This document shows positions 16,537 to 25,722 of a stretch of DNA of 64,000 bases, in pieces. The notes under the pieces were generated by a model. The model did not search any database and was not told the origin of the DNA. It was given only the letters and a program-made list of their open reading frames with translations. Position 1 is the stretch's first letter. Every line of letters begins with the position of its first letter. The stretch spans positions 1-64,000 of the forward strand of contig NZ_LGCM01000065.1 of NCBI RefSeq assembly GCF_001306035.1, read 5' to 3'. The stretch comes from Levilinea saccharolytica. GTDB lineage: Bacteria > Chloroflexota > Anaerolineae > Anaerolineales > Anaerolineaceae. The translations under genes were made by a program, and so were the position numbers.

Positions 16537-17199
16537 ATGTTTCGACATCGATGGATTTTTGTCTTGATGGTGTGCGGGCTGCTGCTGAGCGGCTGCGCCG
16601 GGGATGAACCCGGGGGCACCCTTTCCGCCGCGCCCAAGGTGCAGTCGGGGGGCACGCTGTACTTTGACGATTTTTCTGACGACAGCTCCGGCTGGGATAC
16701 CTGGTCGGATGAGAAATCACAGGCGGCCTACGACCAGGGCGGTCTGCGCATGCGCGTCAGCCAGGCGAATTACGACACCTGGTCGCGGCCGGGGCGGCGC
16801 TACGGCGACGCGCGCATTGCCGTGGACACCACTCGCCTGGGCGGGCCGGACAATAACAATTACGGCATTCTCTGCCGCTACAGCAACCGCAGCAACTTTT
16901 ACGCTCTGGTGATCTCCAGCGACGGGTACGCGGGCATTTTGAAGGTCAAAGAAGGCAAATATCAAATTCTCAGCGGTGAGACCCTTACGTATCAAGAAGC
17001 GGTCCGCCAGGGGGGCGAGATGAACGTGATCGGGGCGGAATGTGTGGGCGGCCGGCTGGCGCTGTATGCCAACGGGAACCTGCTGCTGGAAGCGCAGGAT
17101 GGGGATTTCCCCGCGGGCGAGGTGGGGCTGATCGCCGGCAGCTTTGACGAGACCGGGGTGGATATCCTTTTTGACAACTTTTATGTGATTCAACCCTGA
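16537..17199 (+). CDS. Lipoprotein with lamin-G/jelly-roll-like domain
   Basis: The 220-residue protein has a lipoprotein signal, VCGLLLSGCAG, with Cys at about residue 22. The mature part reads LYFDDFSDDSSGWDTWSDE, NNNYGILCRYSNRSNFYAL and ends DNFYVIQP. This is the usual layout of the concanavalin-like beta-sandwich found in many small Chloroflexota lipoproteins and kinase tails. It probably binds carbohydrate or a protein partner at the cell surface. The ATG at 16537 follows CAGGAGGCAGGG and directly precedes the signal peptide; the upstream GTG at 16510 adds nine unlikely residues. It lies behind the TPR gene and is followed by a terminator. Confidence 0.7.
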   Translation: MFRHRWIFVLMVCGLLLSGCAGDEPGGTLSAAPKVQSGGTLYFDDFSDDSSGWDTWSDEKSQAAYDQGGLRMRVSQANYDTWSRPGRRYGDARIAVDTTRLGGPDNNNYGILCRYSNRSNFYALVISSDGYAGILKVKEGKYQILSGETLTYQEAVRQGGEMNVIGAECVGGRLALYANGNLLLEAQDGDFPAGEVGLIAGSFDETGVDILFDNFYVIQP

Positions 17200-17221
17200 T
17201 GCGCCGCGGCGCGGACGGCTG

Positions 17222-17263
17222 GCCTCTTTCTGATCCTGTGGATCGGAGAGAGGCTGATTTTTT
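17222..17263 (+). terminator. Rho-independent terminator
   Basis: GCCTCTTTCTGATCC pairs with GGATCGGAGAGAGGC (G-T pairs allowed) around a 3-base loop, followed by TGATTTTTT. Confidence 0.88.
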
Positions 17264-17273
17264 AATACGCTTC

Positions 17274-17302
17274 TTGTTCAATCGGTCAGAATCGGGTAAG
17301 AT
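17274..17302 (+). promoter_or_regulatory. Promoter of mtaB
   Basis: TTGTTC (17274-17279) and TAAGAT (17297-17302) are 17 bases apart, 45 bases before the start codon and directly after the preceding terminator. Confidence 0.6.
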
Positions 17303-17347
17303 GCACCCAGGTTCGTTCATCTTCGGCTTAACGGTGTGGAAACAAGC

Positions 17348-18637
17348 ATGAAAGTTTTTTTGGACAGCATCGGCTGCCGCCTGAATCAAAGCGAAATTGA
17401 AGCCATGGCCGCCCAGTTCCGGGCGGCGGGGCATGTGGTGGTGGACAGCCCGCAAGGGGCCGATCTGGTGGTGGTGAACACCTGCGCGGTGACCAGCGAG
17501 GCCGCTTCCGATTCGCGCCAGAAGATCCGCCAGGCGGCGCGCGCCGGCGCAGGGGAGATTGTGGCCACGGGCTGCTGGACCACCCTGGAACCGCAGGCGG
17601 CCTTGCGGCTGCCGGGGGTGGCCCGCGCGGTGAGCAACATGGATAAAGATGAGCTGGTCAGCCAGGTATTGGGGCTGCCTCAGGCGGACTTTGATCTTGA
17701 GCCTTTGGCGCGCGAACCCCTGCCGGGGCTGCGCCAGCGCACGCGCGCGTTCATTAAAGTTCAGGACGGATGCGATAACCACTGCACCTTCTGCATCACC
17801 CGTGTGGCCCGCGGGGCGGGGCGCAGCCGTACGCTGGCTGAAGTGCTGGGCGATGTGGAACGGGCGGTGCAGGGCGGCGCGCTGGAAGTGGTACTGACGG
17901 GGGTACACCTGGGCTCGTGGGGGCAGGATTTTCAGCCTCGGCAGCATCTGGCCGACCTGGTGCGCGGGCTGCTGACCCACAGCTCGGCGGCGCGGCTGCG
18001 CCTGTCCTCCCTGGAGCCGTGGGATTTGGACGAGTCCTTTTTCCAATTGTGGCAGGATGCGCGTTTGTGCCGCCATCTGCATTTGCCCCTGCAGGCCGGT
18101 TCGGCGGCGGTGCTGCGCCGCATGGCCCGCAAAACCACCCCCGACCAGTTCCGCGCCCTGGTGGCTCAGGCGCGGGCGGCCGTCCCAGAGGTGGCCGTGA
18201 CCACCGATCTGTTGGTGGGCTTCCCCGGCGAGGGTGAGGCGGAGTTTGCCGAAGGGCTGGCCTTTGTGCGCGAGATGGGTTTTGCCGGCGGGCATGTCTT
18301 TGCCTTTTCGCCCCGCCCCGGCACGCCCGCGGCGGGCTATGCCGACCCGGTGCCTGCGCCGGTGAAAAAGCAGCGCAGCGCGCTGATGCGCGCGGCGGTG
18401 GCTGAATCGGCGGCAGCCTATGCCCAGTCTTTCGTGGGGCGCACGGTGGAGGTGCTGTGGGAGGTGTGTTCTGCGCTGGGGCCGGAGGGCTGGCGCATGC
18501 AGGGCTGGACGGATCAATATGTGCGCGTGTCGGCGGCGGCGCCGCAGCCGCTGTGGAATCAAATTTCCTCGGTGCGGCTGCTGCGCGCTCAGGGGGAGAC
18601 CCTGGAAGGCGAGATTGTGGCGGCACGCCAAGGCTGA
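17348..18637 (+). CDS. mtaB: tRNA (N6-threonylcarbamoyladenosine37-C2) methylthiotransferase MtaB
   Basis: The 429-residue radical SAM enzyme has the MiaB-type layout. The N-terminal UPF0004 domain starts FLDSIGCRLNQSEIE, with further Cys in VVNTCAVTSEA and ATGCWTT for the auxiliary iron-sulfur cluster. The radical SAM domain carries CDNHCTFCITRVARG, and a C-terminal TRAM-like region follows. The GCRLNQSE start and Gly-Arg-rich ARGAGRSR favour MtaB (YqeV) over MiaB or RimO. It converts t6A37 to ms2t6A37 in tRNAs reading ANN codons. The ATG at 17348 fits family starts; an in-frame start 12 bases earlier is possible. The glucosidase gene follows after 18 bases. Confidence 0.87.
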   Translation: MKVFLDSIGCRLNQSEIEAMAAQFRAAGHVVVDSPQGADLVVVNTCAVTSEAASDSRQKIRQAARAGAGEIVATGCWTTLEPQAALRLPGVARAVSNMDKDELVSQVLGLPQADFDLEPLAREPLPGLRQRTRAFIKVQDGCDNHCTFCITRVARGAGRSRTLAEVLGDVERAVQGGALEVVLTGVHLGSWGQDFQPRQHLADLVRGLLTHSSAARLRLSSLEPWDLDESFFQLWQDARLCRHLHLPLQAGSAAVLRRMARKTTPDQFRALVAQARAAVPEVAVTTDLLVGFPGEGEAEFAEGLAFVREMGFAGGHVFAFSPRPGTPAAGYADPVPAPVKKQRSALMRAAVAESAAAYAQSFVGRTVEVLWEVCSALGPEGWRMQGWTDQYVRVSAAAPQPLWNQISSVRLLRAQGETLEGEIVAARQG

Positions 18638-18655
18638 GAAAAGAGAACGGGAGGG

Positions 18656-20365
18656 ATGATGGCGCTGGATTCGTTGAAGTGGTGGCAGAAAGCCGTGTTT
18701 TATCAAATTTACCCGCGCAGTTTCGCGGACGGCAACGGTGACGGCATTGGCGATTTGCACGGCATTCGCCAAAAGCTGGATTACTTGCAGTCTTTGGGGG
18801 TGGACGCCCTGTGGCTTTCGCCGCATTACCCCTCACCCCAGGTGGACTGCGGCTACGATGTGGCCGATTACACCGGCGTGGCCCCCGAATACGGCGATCT
18901 GGACACCTTCCGAAGTTTGCTGGAAGAAGCCCACGCGCGCGGGATGCGCCTGATCCTGGATCTGGTGCTCAACCACACCTCTGACCAGCACCCCTGGTTC
19001 CAGGAATCGCGTTCTTCGCTGGATAACCCCAAGCGCGGCTGGTACGTGTGGCACAAGGGGCGCGGCGGGCAGCCCCCCAACGGCTGGTATTCCACCTTTG
19101 GCGGCCCGGCCTGGGAGCTGGACCCGCAGACGGGTGAATATTACTACCACTTCTTCTTTAAAGAGCAGCCGGATTTAAACTGGCACAACCCCGAAGTGCG
19201 CGCGGCCCTGTGGCAGGCGGTGCGCTTTTGGCTGGACATGGGCGTGGACGGCTTCCGGCTGGACGCCATCGGCACCATCTTTGAAGACCCGGCCCTGCCC
19301 GAATCGACCTGCCCCTACACGCTGGACGAGATGTACCGCCGCAGCCGCCTGGCGCGCAGCGCGGAGGAACGCCTGGCCGTGCAGAAAGACTGGGTCGAGC
19401 TGTTCCGCCCGCAGGTGGATCAGCCCGGCATGGAAGACCTGCTGCGCGAACTGCGCCGCGTGGTGGATGAATATGACGACCGCGTGCTGGTGGGAGAGAG
19501 CGACGAGATTCGCTACTGCCGCGAGGATATGCTCCACCTGGTGTTCAACTTCCCCCTGATGAAGACCGACCGGCTGACCCCCGCCTGGGTGCTGGAAAAC
19601 CAGCGTCAGCGGTTGGGCGAACTGCCCCCCACGGCCTGGCCGTGCAACACGCTGGGCAATCACGATGTGCCGCGGGTCTACCCCCATTTTGACGACGGCC
19701 AGCACGGGCCGGCCCTGGCCCGCCAGAGCCTGGCGCTGATGCTGACCCTGCGCGGCACGCCCTTTCTCTATAACGGCGAAGAGATTGGCATGGGGGATTA
19801 TTTCATCCAGGATCCCAGCCAGTTCCGCGACCCGCTCAGCCTGCGCTATTACGCGCTGGAACAGAGCTTGTTGGGGCACGCCCCTGCAGAGGCGCTGCGC
19901 TACGCGGCCGAAAACGGACGCGACCGGGCGCGCACCCCCCTGGCCTGGAGCCATGCGCCCAACGGCGGCTTTTGCCCGGCGGAGGTGACCCCCTGGCTGC
20001 CGGTGAACCCGGAGTACGCCCGCGGGGTGAACGTGGCCGATCAGGCGGCGGATGAGGGCTCGCTGCTGAATTTTTACCGCCGCATGCTGGCTTTCCGGCG
20101 GCAGCACCCGGCGCTGATCGCGGGCGATTACCAGCCTGCGGAATCGGGCAGCCCCGACGTGCTGGCCTTTGTGCGCCAGGGTGAAGGGGAACGGCTGCTG
20201 GTGGCCTTCAATATGGGACTGGAGGCGGTGTGCGTGAACCTCAGCGCGTTGGGGGAGGCGGCCGAGGGACTCTTCAGCACGCAAAGCCCGCGCCGGCCCG
20301 CGGCGCTGGACCGCCTGGACGCTTTGGGATTAGCGCCTTTGGAAGTCTATATCGCCCGCGTGTGA
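18656..20365 (+). CDS. GH13 alpha-glucosidase (oligo-1,6-glucosidase-like)
   Basis: The 569-residue cytosolic enzyme has no signal peptide. The start WWQKAVFYQIYPRSFADGN and GVDALWLSPHYPSPQVDCGYD mark the alpha-glucosidase group of GH13. Catalytic residues are visible: nucleophile Asp203 in GFRLDAIG, acid/base Glu281 in LVGESDEI, and Asp337 in NTLGNHDVPR. The family hydrolyses alpha-1,4 or alpha-1,6 links of maltose, isomaltose, sucrose or trehalose-like substrates; specificity cannot be read here. The C-terminal beta domain is complete and length fits (540-570). The gene lies 18 bases after mtaB and converges on the lactate dehydrogenase gene. Confidence 0.87.
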   Translation: MMALDSLKWWQKAVFYQIYPRSFADGNGDGIGDLHGIRQKLDYLQSLGVDALWLSPHYPSPQVDCGYDVADYTGVAPEYGDLDTFRSLLEEAHARGMRLILDLVLNHTSDQHPWFQESRSSLDNPKRGWYVWHKGRGGQPPNGWYSTFGGPAWELDPQTGEYYYHFFFKEQPDLNWHNPEVRAALWQAVRFWLDMGVDGFRLDAIGTIFEDPALPESTCPYTLDEMYRRSRLARSAEERLAVQKDWVELFRPQVDQPGMEDLLRELRRVVDEYDDRVLVGESDEIRYCREDMLHLVFNFPLMKTDRLTPAWVLENQRQRLGELPPTAWPCNTLGNHDVPRVYPHFDDGQHGPALARQSLALMLTLRGTPFLYNGEEIGMGDYFIQDPSQFRDPLSLRYYALEQSLLGHAPAEALRYAAENGRDRARTPLAWSHAPNGGFCPAEVTPWLPVNPEYARGVNVADQAADEGSLLNFYRRMLAFRRQHPALIAGDYQPAESGSPDVLAFVRQGEGERLLVAFNMGLEAVCVNLSALGEAAEGLFSTQSPRRPAALDRLDALGLAPLEVYIARV

Positions 20366-20389
20366 CCGGCGGCGGGGCAGGGGGCAAGC

Positions 20390-21346
20390 TTACAGCTTGA
20401 GGCTTTCGATGGTCTGGCGCAGGATGCGCGCCGAGCGCTGCAGCCCGGCGATTTCATCTTCGGCCAGATCCAGACGGATGACGTGGTTCACCCCGGCGGC
20501 GTCCAAAACGGTGGGCAGGCTGAAGTACACGTCGCCCACGCCGTAGGTGTCGTCCTGCAGGCTGGAGACGGACAGCACGCTGCCTTGATCGCGCAGGATG
20601 GCCTCGACAATGCGCACCAATCCCGTAGCGATGGCGTAATAGGTGGCGCCTTTGCGCTCGATGATGTGATAGGCGGCGTCGCGGGTCTGCGCAAAAATTT
20701 CATCCAGCGTGTCCAGACCGCATTCAAACCCATTGGAAGAGCAGTACACCGGCAGGCGCATTCCGGCGATGTTGGCCAGCGACCACACCGGCACTTCACT
20801 GTCGCCGTGTTCGCCGATGATAAAGGCGTGCACACTGCGCGGGTCCACATCAAAGCGCTGACTGAGCAGGTAGCGGAAGCGGGCCGTATCCAAAATGGTG
20901 CCGGAGCCGATGACGCGCTGGCTGGGCAGACCGGAGAACTTCCAGGCGGCGTAGCTGAGCACATCCACCGGGTTGGTGGCGATGAGCAGCAGGCCGTTGG
21001 GGTTGGCAGCCACCACCTGGGGGATGATCTGCTGAAAAATCTGGGCGTTGCGCTGCACCAGATCCAGGCGGGTTTCGCCGGGGCGTTGGGCGCTTCCGGC
21101 GGTGATGACGGTGACGGCCGCTCCGGCGCAGTCGGCGTAGCTGCCGGCAAAAACGCGCGTGGGGTGGGCCAGGGGCACGGCGTGGTTCAGGTCCATGGCC
21201 TCGCCTTCGGCTTTGGCGTGATTGGCGTCAATCAACACAATTTCGCTGGCCAGACCGCTGAGCAGCAGGCCGTAGGCAAAGCTGGCGCCGACGTTGCCCG
21301 CGCCGACGACGGCGACGCGGCGGGGGTGGTGGGTTTGATGGGACAT
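20390..21346 (-). CDS. ldh: L-lactate dehydrogenase
   Basis: The 318-residue NAD-dependent enzyme interconverts pyruvate and L-lactate. Motifs: Rossmann VVGAGNVGASFAYGLL, VITAGSAQRPGETRLDL, ATNPVDVLSY and the catalytic His in IGEHGDSEVPVW. The loop residue before RPGETR is Gln, the specificity mark of lactate dehydrogenase; malate dehydrogenase has Arg there. Length fits. It is 17 bases downstream of the desaturase gene on the same strand, so they may share a transcript. A lactate-type permease is encoded at 1.6 kb. Confidence 0.92.
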   Translation of the reverse strand: MSHQTHHPRRVAVVGAGNVGASFAYGLLLSGLASEIVLIDANHAKAEGEAMDLNHAVPLAHPTRVFAGSYADCAGAAVTVITAGSAQRPGETRLDLVQRNAQIFQQIIPQVVAANPNGLLLIATNPVDVLSYAAWKFSGLPSQRVIGSGTILDTARFRYLLSQRFDVDPRSVHAFIIGEHGDSEVPVWSLANIAGMRLPVYCSSNGFECGLDTLDEIFAQTRDAAYHIIERKGATYYAIATGLVRIVEAILRDQGSVLSVSSLQDDTYGVGDVYFSLPTVLDAAGVNHVIRLDLAEDEIAGLQRSARILRQTIESLKL

Positions 21347-21363
21347 CGCAATACTCCCTTGAA

Positions 21364-22848
21364 TTAAAGATGAAAGTCGCGGGCCACGCGCTCGGCCAAC
21401 AGACGCGCCGAAAGCAGCACCATGGGCATGCCGATGCCGGGGTACGTGCCCTGACCGACAAAATACAGGCCCTGGATATCGCGGGCTTTGTTGTGCGGGC
21501 GGAAATAGGCCGACTGAAACAGGCCATGAGCCAGCGAGCCAAAAGCCGTGCCGTGCACGGCGTTGATGCGGCTGGCAAAGTCATCCGGGCGGTATTCGCG
21601 CTCCCACACGATATGGCTGCGGATGTGGGGATCCACAATTTGCTCCAGGCGCGACAGCAGGGTTTCGCGCACCTGGGGCGCGGCGCTGTCCCAGGAGACA
21701 CCGCCCTGCAAATTGGGCATAGGGGCCAGCATATAGATGAGGCTGTGGCCGGGGGGCGCCAGGCTCGGGTCGGTTTGGGTGGGCACGTTGAGGTGGAAGG
21801 AGGGATCGCCGGGCAGGGTGCGCGTGCGGAAGATGGCGTCCAGATTGGCGCGGTAATCGTCGCTGAAGTAGAGGGCCTGGTGCTGGAGCTGCGGGTAGGT
21901 GCGGTCTACGCCCAGGTACAGCAGATAGCCGGAGCAGGCGTATTCCATGCGCTCCAGGCGGCGGTCGGGGTAATCTCGGCGGTGGGCAGCGGGGATGAGC
22001 TTTTGATAGGTGTACGGTAGGTCGGCGTTGGAGACCACCAGATCCGCGCTGAGGGTTTCGCCGTTTTCCAGACGAACGCCCACGGCGCGCCCGTTTTGGA
22101 TGAGGATTTCGGCGGCGGGGGCCTGGGTGCGCACTTCCACGCCCATCTCAGCCGCCAGGGTCAGCAGGTCTTCGATGATGCTGTAGATGCCGCCCTTGGG
22201 GTAGAACATGCCGCGGGCCATATCGGCGTAGGTGATCAGGCTGTAAATGGACAGGGCATCGAAGGGGGAAAGACCCAGGAACATGGAATGGAAGGAAAAG
22301 GCCTTGCGCAGTTTATCGGATTGGAAGAAGCGCGACACCTGGGCGTACATGCGCTGGTGGGCCTGGGTTTCCAGCAGGCGCACCCCCGCTACGGGGTTAG
22401 CCAGGTCGGTGATGTGGTCGTAGTTGCGGGTGACGAACTCCATGGCCAGCTCGTATTTGCGCGCGTTGGCCCCCAGGAACTGGAACAGACGCTCGCCGCT
22501 GCCGGGCTCCACCCGATCCACCTCGGCCGCCAGGCGGGCCATGTTGGAATACAGGTCAATCGAATCGCCGTCGTGGAAATAGATGCGGTAGTTGGGATCT
22601 AACTGGGTGAAATGCAGGCGCTGGTTGATGTCGTACCCCAGGGCGCGGTAGGTTTCGTCAAAGGTATCTTTCATCACCAGGATGGTGGGGCCGGTATCCA
22701 TACGGAAGCCGTTTTCCATGAGGACGTTGCTGCGGCCGCCGGGGCGTTCCTGCTTTTCGATGACGGTGACATTCAGCCCCATTTTTCGCAGGCGTAAGGC
22801 TGCGGCCAAACCGCCCAAACCCGACCCAATCACCAGCGCTGTTTTCAT
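21364..22848 (-). CDS. CrtI-type phytoene desaturase family FAD enzyme
   Basis: The 494-residue flavoprotein starts with the dinucleotide-binding motif VIGSGLGGLAAALRLRKMG and ends EKQERPGGRSN. The phytoene desaturase features are the DTGPTILVMKDTF segment near residue 50 and the C-terminal YFVGQGTYPGIGMPMVLLSA signature that closes the FAD site. The family desaturates phytoene, dehydrosqualene or related C30/C40 chains. No phytoene or squalene synthase gene is in the window, so the carotenoid role is unconfirmed. The ATG at 22848 has AAAGG eight bases upstream; a GTG nine bases earlier overlaps that site and is less likely. Ldh follows after 17 bases. Confidence 0.8.
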   Translation of the reverse strand: MKTALVIGSGLGGLAAALRLRKMGLNVTVIEKQERPGGRSNVLMENGFRMDTGPTILVMKDTFDETYRALGYDINQRLHFTQLDPNYRIYFHDGDSIDLYSNMARLAAEVDRVEPGSGERLFQFLGANARKYELAMEFVTRNYDHITDLANPVAGVRLLETQAHQRMYAQVSRFFQSDKLRKAFSFHSMFLGLSPFDALSIYSLITYADMARGMFYPKGGIYSIIEDLLTLAAEMGVEVRTQAPAAEILIQNGRAVGVRLENGETLSADLVVSNADLPYTYQKLIPAAHRRDYPDRRLERMEYACSGYLLYLGVDRTYPQLQHQALYFSDDYRANLDAIFRTRTLPGDPSFHLNVPTQTDPSLAPPGHSLIYMLAPMPNLQGGVSWDSAAPQVRETLLSRLEQIVDPHIRSHIVWEREYRPDDFASRINAVHGTAFGSLAHGLFQSAYFRPHNKARDIQGLYFVGQGTYPGIGMPMVLLSARLLAERVARDFHL

Positions 22849-23002
22849 ACGATTCACCTTTCTGATGGAATGTGTTTACCAGGATTGTGAAAATTATAAC
22901 CACCGCTGTCCGAATTTTCAATGCAAAGGTTGTAAAAACCTGCTACAATTCAAGAGCTAATTTGCAGCTTCCTCACAGTTCCTTAACCCTACTTGTAAGC
23001 TC

Positions 23003-23031
23003 TTATCAAGGCGATTATTATTTGATATAAT
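23003..23031 (+). promoter_or_regulatory. Promoter of the potassium uptake operon
   Basis: TTATCA (23003-23008) and TATAAT (23026-23031) are 17 bases apart, and the -10 is extended (TGATATAAT). The predicted leader to the ATG at 23093 is about 55 bases, too short for a c-di-AMP (ydaO) riboswitch. Confidence 0.7.
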
Positions 23032-23092
23032 TTCCCGCCTTGTGAAATGGAATGTGCTTGCCTTCGGATCAAGCACGAATTTGAGAGTATCT

Positions 23093-25060
23093 ATGAATAT
23101 CGAAGAGAAGAACGGCACAACGGTGCTGCGGCGCACGCCGGAAAAAAAGCCCCCAAAAAATATCGGCACCTGGTTGATCGGCAGGCCCCTGCCCACCGCA
23201 GATGCCCCCCATCAGACGATCGGCAAGGCCATTGGCCTGGCCGTTTTTGCTTCTGATGCGCTGTCCTCCACAGCATACGCCACCCAGGAAATGATGGTGA
23301 TCCTGGCCATCGCCGGGATGAGCGCTATGAACTACTCCGTGCCGATCGCGGTGGGGATTGTGGCCCTGCTGGGCATTTTGACCCTGTCGTATGAGCAGGT
23401 GATCCACGCCTACCCCAACGGCGGCGGGGCCTACATTGTGGCGCGCGATAACCTGGGCGATATGGCTGCTCTGGTGGCGGGGGCTGCGCTGCTGACAGAT
23501 TACATTTTGACGGTGTCTGTGTCCATCTCCTCCGGTGTGGCCCAAATCGTCTCCGCTTTCCCGGAATTATTCCCCTGGCGGGTGGAGGTGGGCGTATTGG
23601 CGGTGGCCTTTGTGACCCTCATCAACCTGCGCGGGGTGCGTGAATCGGGCAAGGCCTTTGCCATTCCCACCTATTTCTTTGTGCTGATGATGGTGGCCAC
23701 AGTGGGCACGGGTTTGATCCGCTATCTGACCGGCAGTTTGGGGGTGGTGCAGAACCCGCCGGAGATGGAAATGCTGCACGCTGCCCAGCCGGTGACGTTT
23801 TTCTTGATCCTGCGGGCCTTCTCCAACGGCACCTCGGCGGTGACCGGGGTGGAAGCCATTTCCAACGGCACCACCGCTTTTAAAGAGCCGCGCAGCCGCA
23901 ACGCTGGCATCACCCTGATCTGGATGTCGGTCATTTTGGGCACGCTGCTGATGGCCATCACCTTCCTGGCGGTGCAGATCCAGGCGGTGCCCTCCGAAAC
24001 CGAGACGATCATCTCGCAGATGGCGCGCACGGCCTTTGGTGGGCGCGGGATTTTGTACCTGGGCACGATTGTGGCCACCACGGTGATTTTGGTGATGGCG
24101 GCCAACACGGCTTTTGCCGGGTTCCCGCGCCTGAGCGCGCTGGTGGCCGAGGACGGCTATTTGCCCCGCCAGCTCACCTACCGCGGCAGCCGCCTGGTGT
24201 ATTCGCGCGGGATTGTGGCTCTGGCGGTGATCGCCAGCCTGCTGATTGTGATTTTCCAGGCCAGCGTGACCAACCTGATCCCGCTGTATGCCATCGGCGT
24301 GTTCCTATCTTTCACCCTGGCCCAGGCGGGCATGGCCCTGCGCTGGTGGAAATGCGGCCAGTTGAAGCCGGGGCAGGAGATTGTGGAACGCGGCTCTGTC
24401 TTGCGCGAAGACCGCGCCTGGCAGTTTAAGATGATTTCTAACGGTCTGGGAGCCCTGACCACCTTCATCGTCATGATCGTGTTCGCGGTGACGAAATTCA
24501 CCGACGGCGCCTGGATTGTGATCATTCTGACCCCGCTGTTGGTCATGGGCTTCTTATCCATCCACCGGCATTACCGCCGCCTGGCGGAGAGACTTTCGTT
24601 GGAGCATTTTGGCGCGCCCGGCCCCATCCAACGCCACCGCGCCATTCTGCTCATCGGCGGGGTGCACCGCGGCTCGTTGGCGGCCCTGCGCTATGCACGC
24701 ACGCTGACAGACGATATCACCGCCGTGCATGTTTCCATTGATCCGGAGGAAACGGCCAAATTACAGCGGAAATGGGAAACCTGGGGCGACGGGGTGCGGC
24801 TGGTGATTCTGGATTCGCCCTTCCGCACCTTTGTGGAACCATTGATTGAATATATTGAAGATTTAGACCAGCGGCGGCGGCCCAATGAGGTGGTGACGGT
24901 TATCGTACCCCAGTTCATCGCTCGCCATTGGATGAGCAACGGGCTGCATGCCCGCGCGGCAGACACCCTGCGCCGGGTGCTGATCAACCGCGAAGGTTTG
25001 GTAATTACCGAAGTTCCCTATCAAGTAGGCGACCTGGCTTCGGAGGAGAAAAAAGAATGA
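23093..25060 (+). CDS. KimA-type potassium importer (APC superfamily)
   Basis: The 655-residue protein has a 12-helix APC core, about residues 45-475. Its first helix region IGKAIGLAVFASDALSSTAYATQE, then YPNGGGAYIVARDNLG and LLTDYILTVSVSIS, strongly recall KimA (YdaO), a proton-coupled high-affinity potassium symporter. The last 150 residues form a cytosolic UspA-like domain (HRAILLIGGVHRGSLAAL...). The ATG at 23093 is used because the promoter leaves no room for the upstream GTG at 23042. The gene overlaps the next gene by ATGA, and two RCK proteins follow; this supports a potassium function over general amino-acid transport. Confidence 0.78.
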   Translation: MNIEEKNGTTVLRRTPEKKPPKNIGTWLIGRPLPTADAPHQTIGKAIGLAVFASDALSSTAYATQEMMVILAIAGMSAMNYSVPIAVGIVALLGILTLSYEQVIHAYPNGGGAYIVARDNLGDMAALVAGAALLTDYILTVSVSISSGVAQIVSAFPELFPWRVEVGVLAVAFVTLINLRGVRESGKAFAIPTYFFVLMMVATVGTGLIRYLTGSLGVVQNPPEMEMLHAAQPVTFFLILRAFSNGTSAVTGVEAISNGTTAFKEPRSRNAGITLIWMSVILGTLLMAITFLAVQIQAVPSETETIISQMARTAFGGRGILYLGTIVATTVILVMAANTAFAGFPRLSALVAEDGYLPRQLTYRGSRLVYSRGIVALAVIASLLIVIFQASVTNLIPLYAIGVFLSFTLAQAGMALRWWKCGQLKPGQEIVERGSVLREDRAWQFKMISNGLGALTTFIVMIVFAVTKFTDGAWIVIILTPLLVMGFLSIHRHYRRLAERLSLEHFGAPGPIQRHRAILLIGGVHRGSLAALRYARTLTDDITAVHVSIDPEETAKLQRKWETWGDGVRLVILDSPFRTFVEPLIEYIEDLDQRRRPNEVVTVIVPQFIARHWMSNGLHARAADTLRRVLINREGLVITEVPYQVGDLASEEKKE

Positions 25061-25719
25061 AAGCAATTATTGTGGGCTGCGGACGGTTGGGTACCGAGCT
25101 GTCGGACCGCCTGTTCAAGAACGGCCACGAGGTGGTGGTGATTGATCTGTCAGAGGAAGCTTTTAAAAACCTGCCCGGTGATTTTAAGGGCCGTCCTTTG
25201 CAGGGAGATGCGCTGAACCAGGACGTACTCAACCGCGCTGGCATCGAAGATGCAGATGCGTTGGCTTGCGTGACCAACAACGATGCGCTCAACATGGTCA
25301 TCTGCTACATAGCCCAGGAGCGGTATCACATCCCGCGGGTGATCGCGCGCAATTACGACCCCTTCACCCGCACCTTGTTTGAAGATTTCGGCGTGCAGGT
25401 GGTCGGCTCGGCCTCGTGGGGCGCGCAGCGCATTGAAGAGCTCCTGTATCACGAGGATATGCGCACGGTGTTTTCGGCGGGCAACGGTGAGGTGGAAATT
25501 TATGAGATCACCATCCCTGCGGCTTGCGAAGGCAAACGCCTGGGCGAGTTGATGACCACAGCCAACAGCGTGGCGGTTTCAATTTCGCGGGCGGGCCGCG
25601 CCCAACTGCCCCAGGCAGATTTTGTGCTGGAGGCCGGGGATGTGCTGCATGTCAGCGCTACCTTTGAGGGCGTTTCGCTGCTGCGTGATAAGATTTGCGG
25701 TTTTGGGAAGGAGGGATAG
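25057..25719 (+). CDS. TrkA/KtrA-like RCK protein (first copy)
   Basis: The 220-residue cytosolic protein has an RCK_N domain (residues 1-125) with nucleotide motif IIVGCGRLGTELSDRLF and the acidic VVVIDLSEEAF strand end. It is followed by a RCK_C (TrkA_C) domain from about residue 140 (YEITIPAACEGKRLGEL...) to the end. RCK_N binds NAD(H) or ATP/ADP and RCK_C can bind c-di-AMP; together they gate potassium transporters. The ATG overlaps the KimA stop and the next RCK gene starts three bases after its stop. Tight coupling suggests the pair regulates this transporter, or a Trk/Ktr channel encoded elsewhere. Confidence 0.85.
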   Translation: MKAIIVGCGRLGTELSDRLFKNGHEVVVIDLSEEAFKNLPGDFKGRPLQGDALNQDVLNRAGIEDADALACVTNNDALNMVICYIAQERYHIPRVIARNYDPFTRTLFEDFGVQVVGSASWGAQRIEELLYHEDMRTVFSAGNGEVEIYEITIPAACEGKRLGELMTTANSVAVSISRAGRAQLPQADFVLEAGDVLHVSATFEGVSLLRDKICGFGKEG

Positions 25720-25722
25720 GCC

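Noticed and set aside
16985-18826. Long minus-strand open frame opposite mtaB
   Set aside because: Same antisense composition effect; the radical SAM gene explains the region.
23031-23092. c-di-AMP (ydaO) riboswitch before the KimA-type gene
   Set aside because: The leader predicted from the promoter is only about 55 bases, and no conserved ydaO motif is present.
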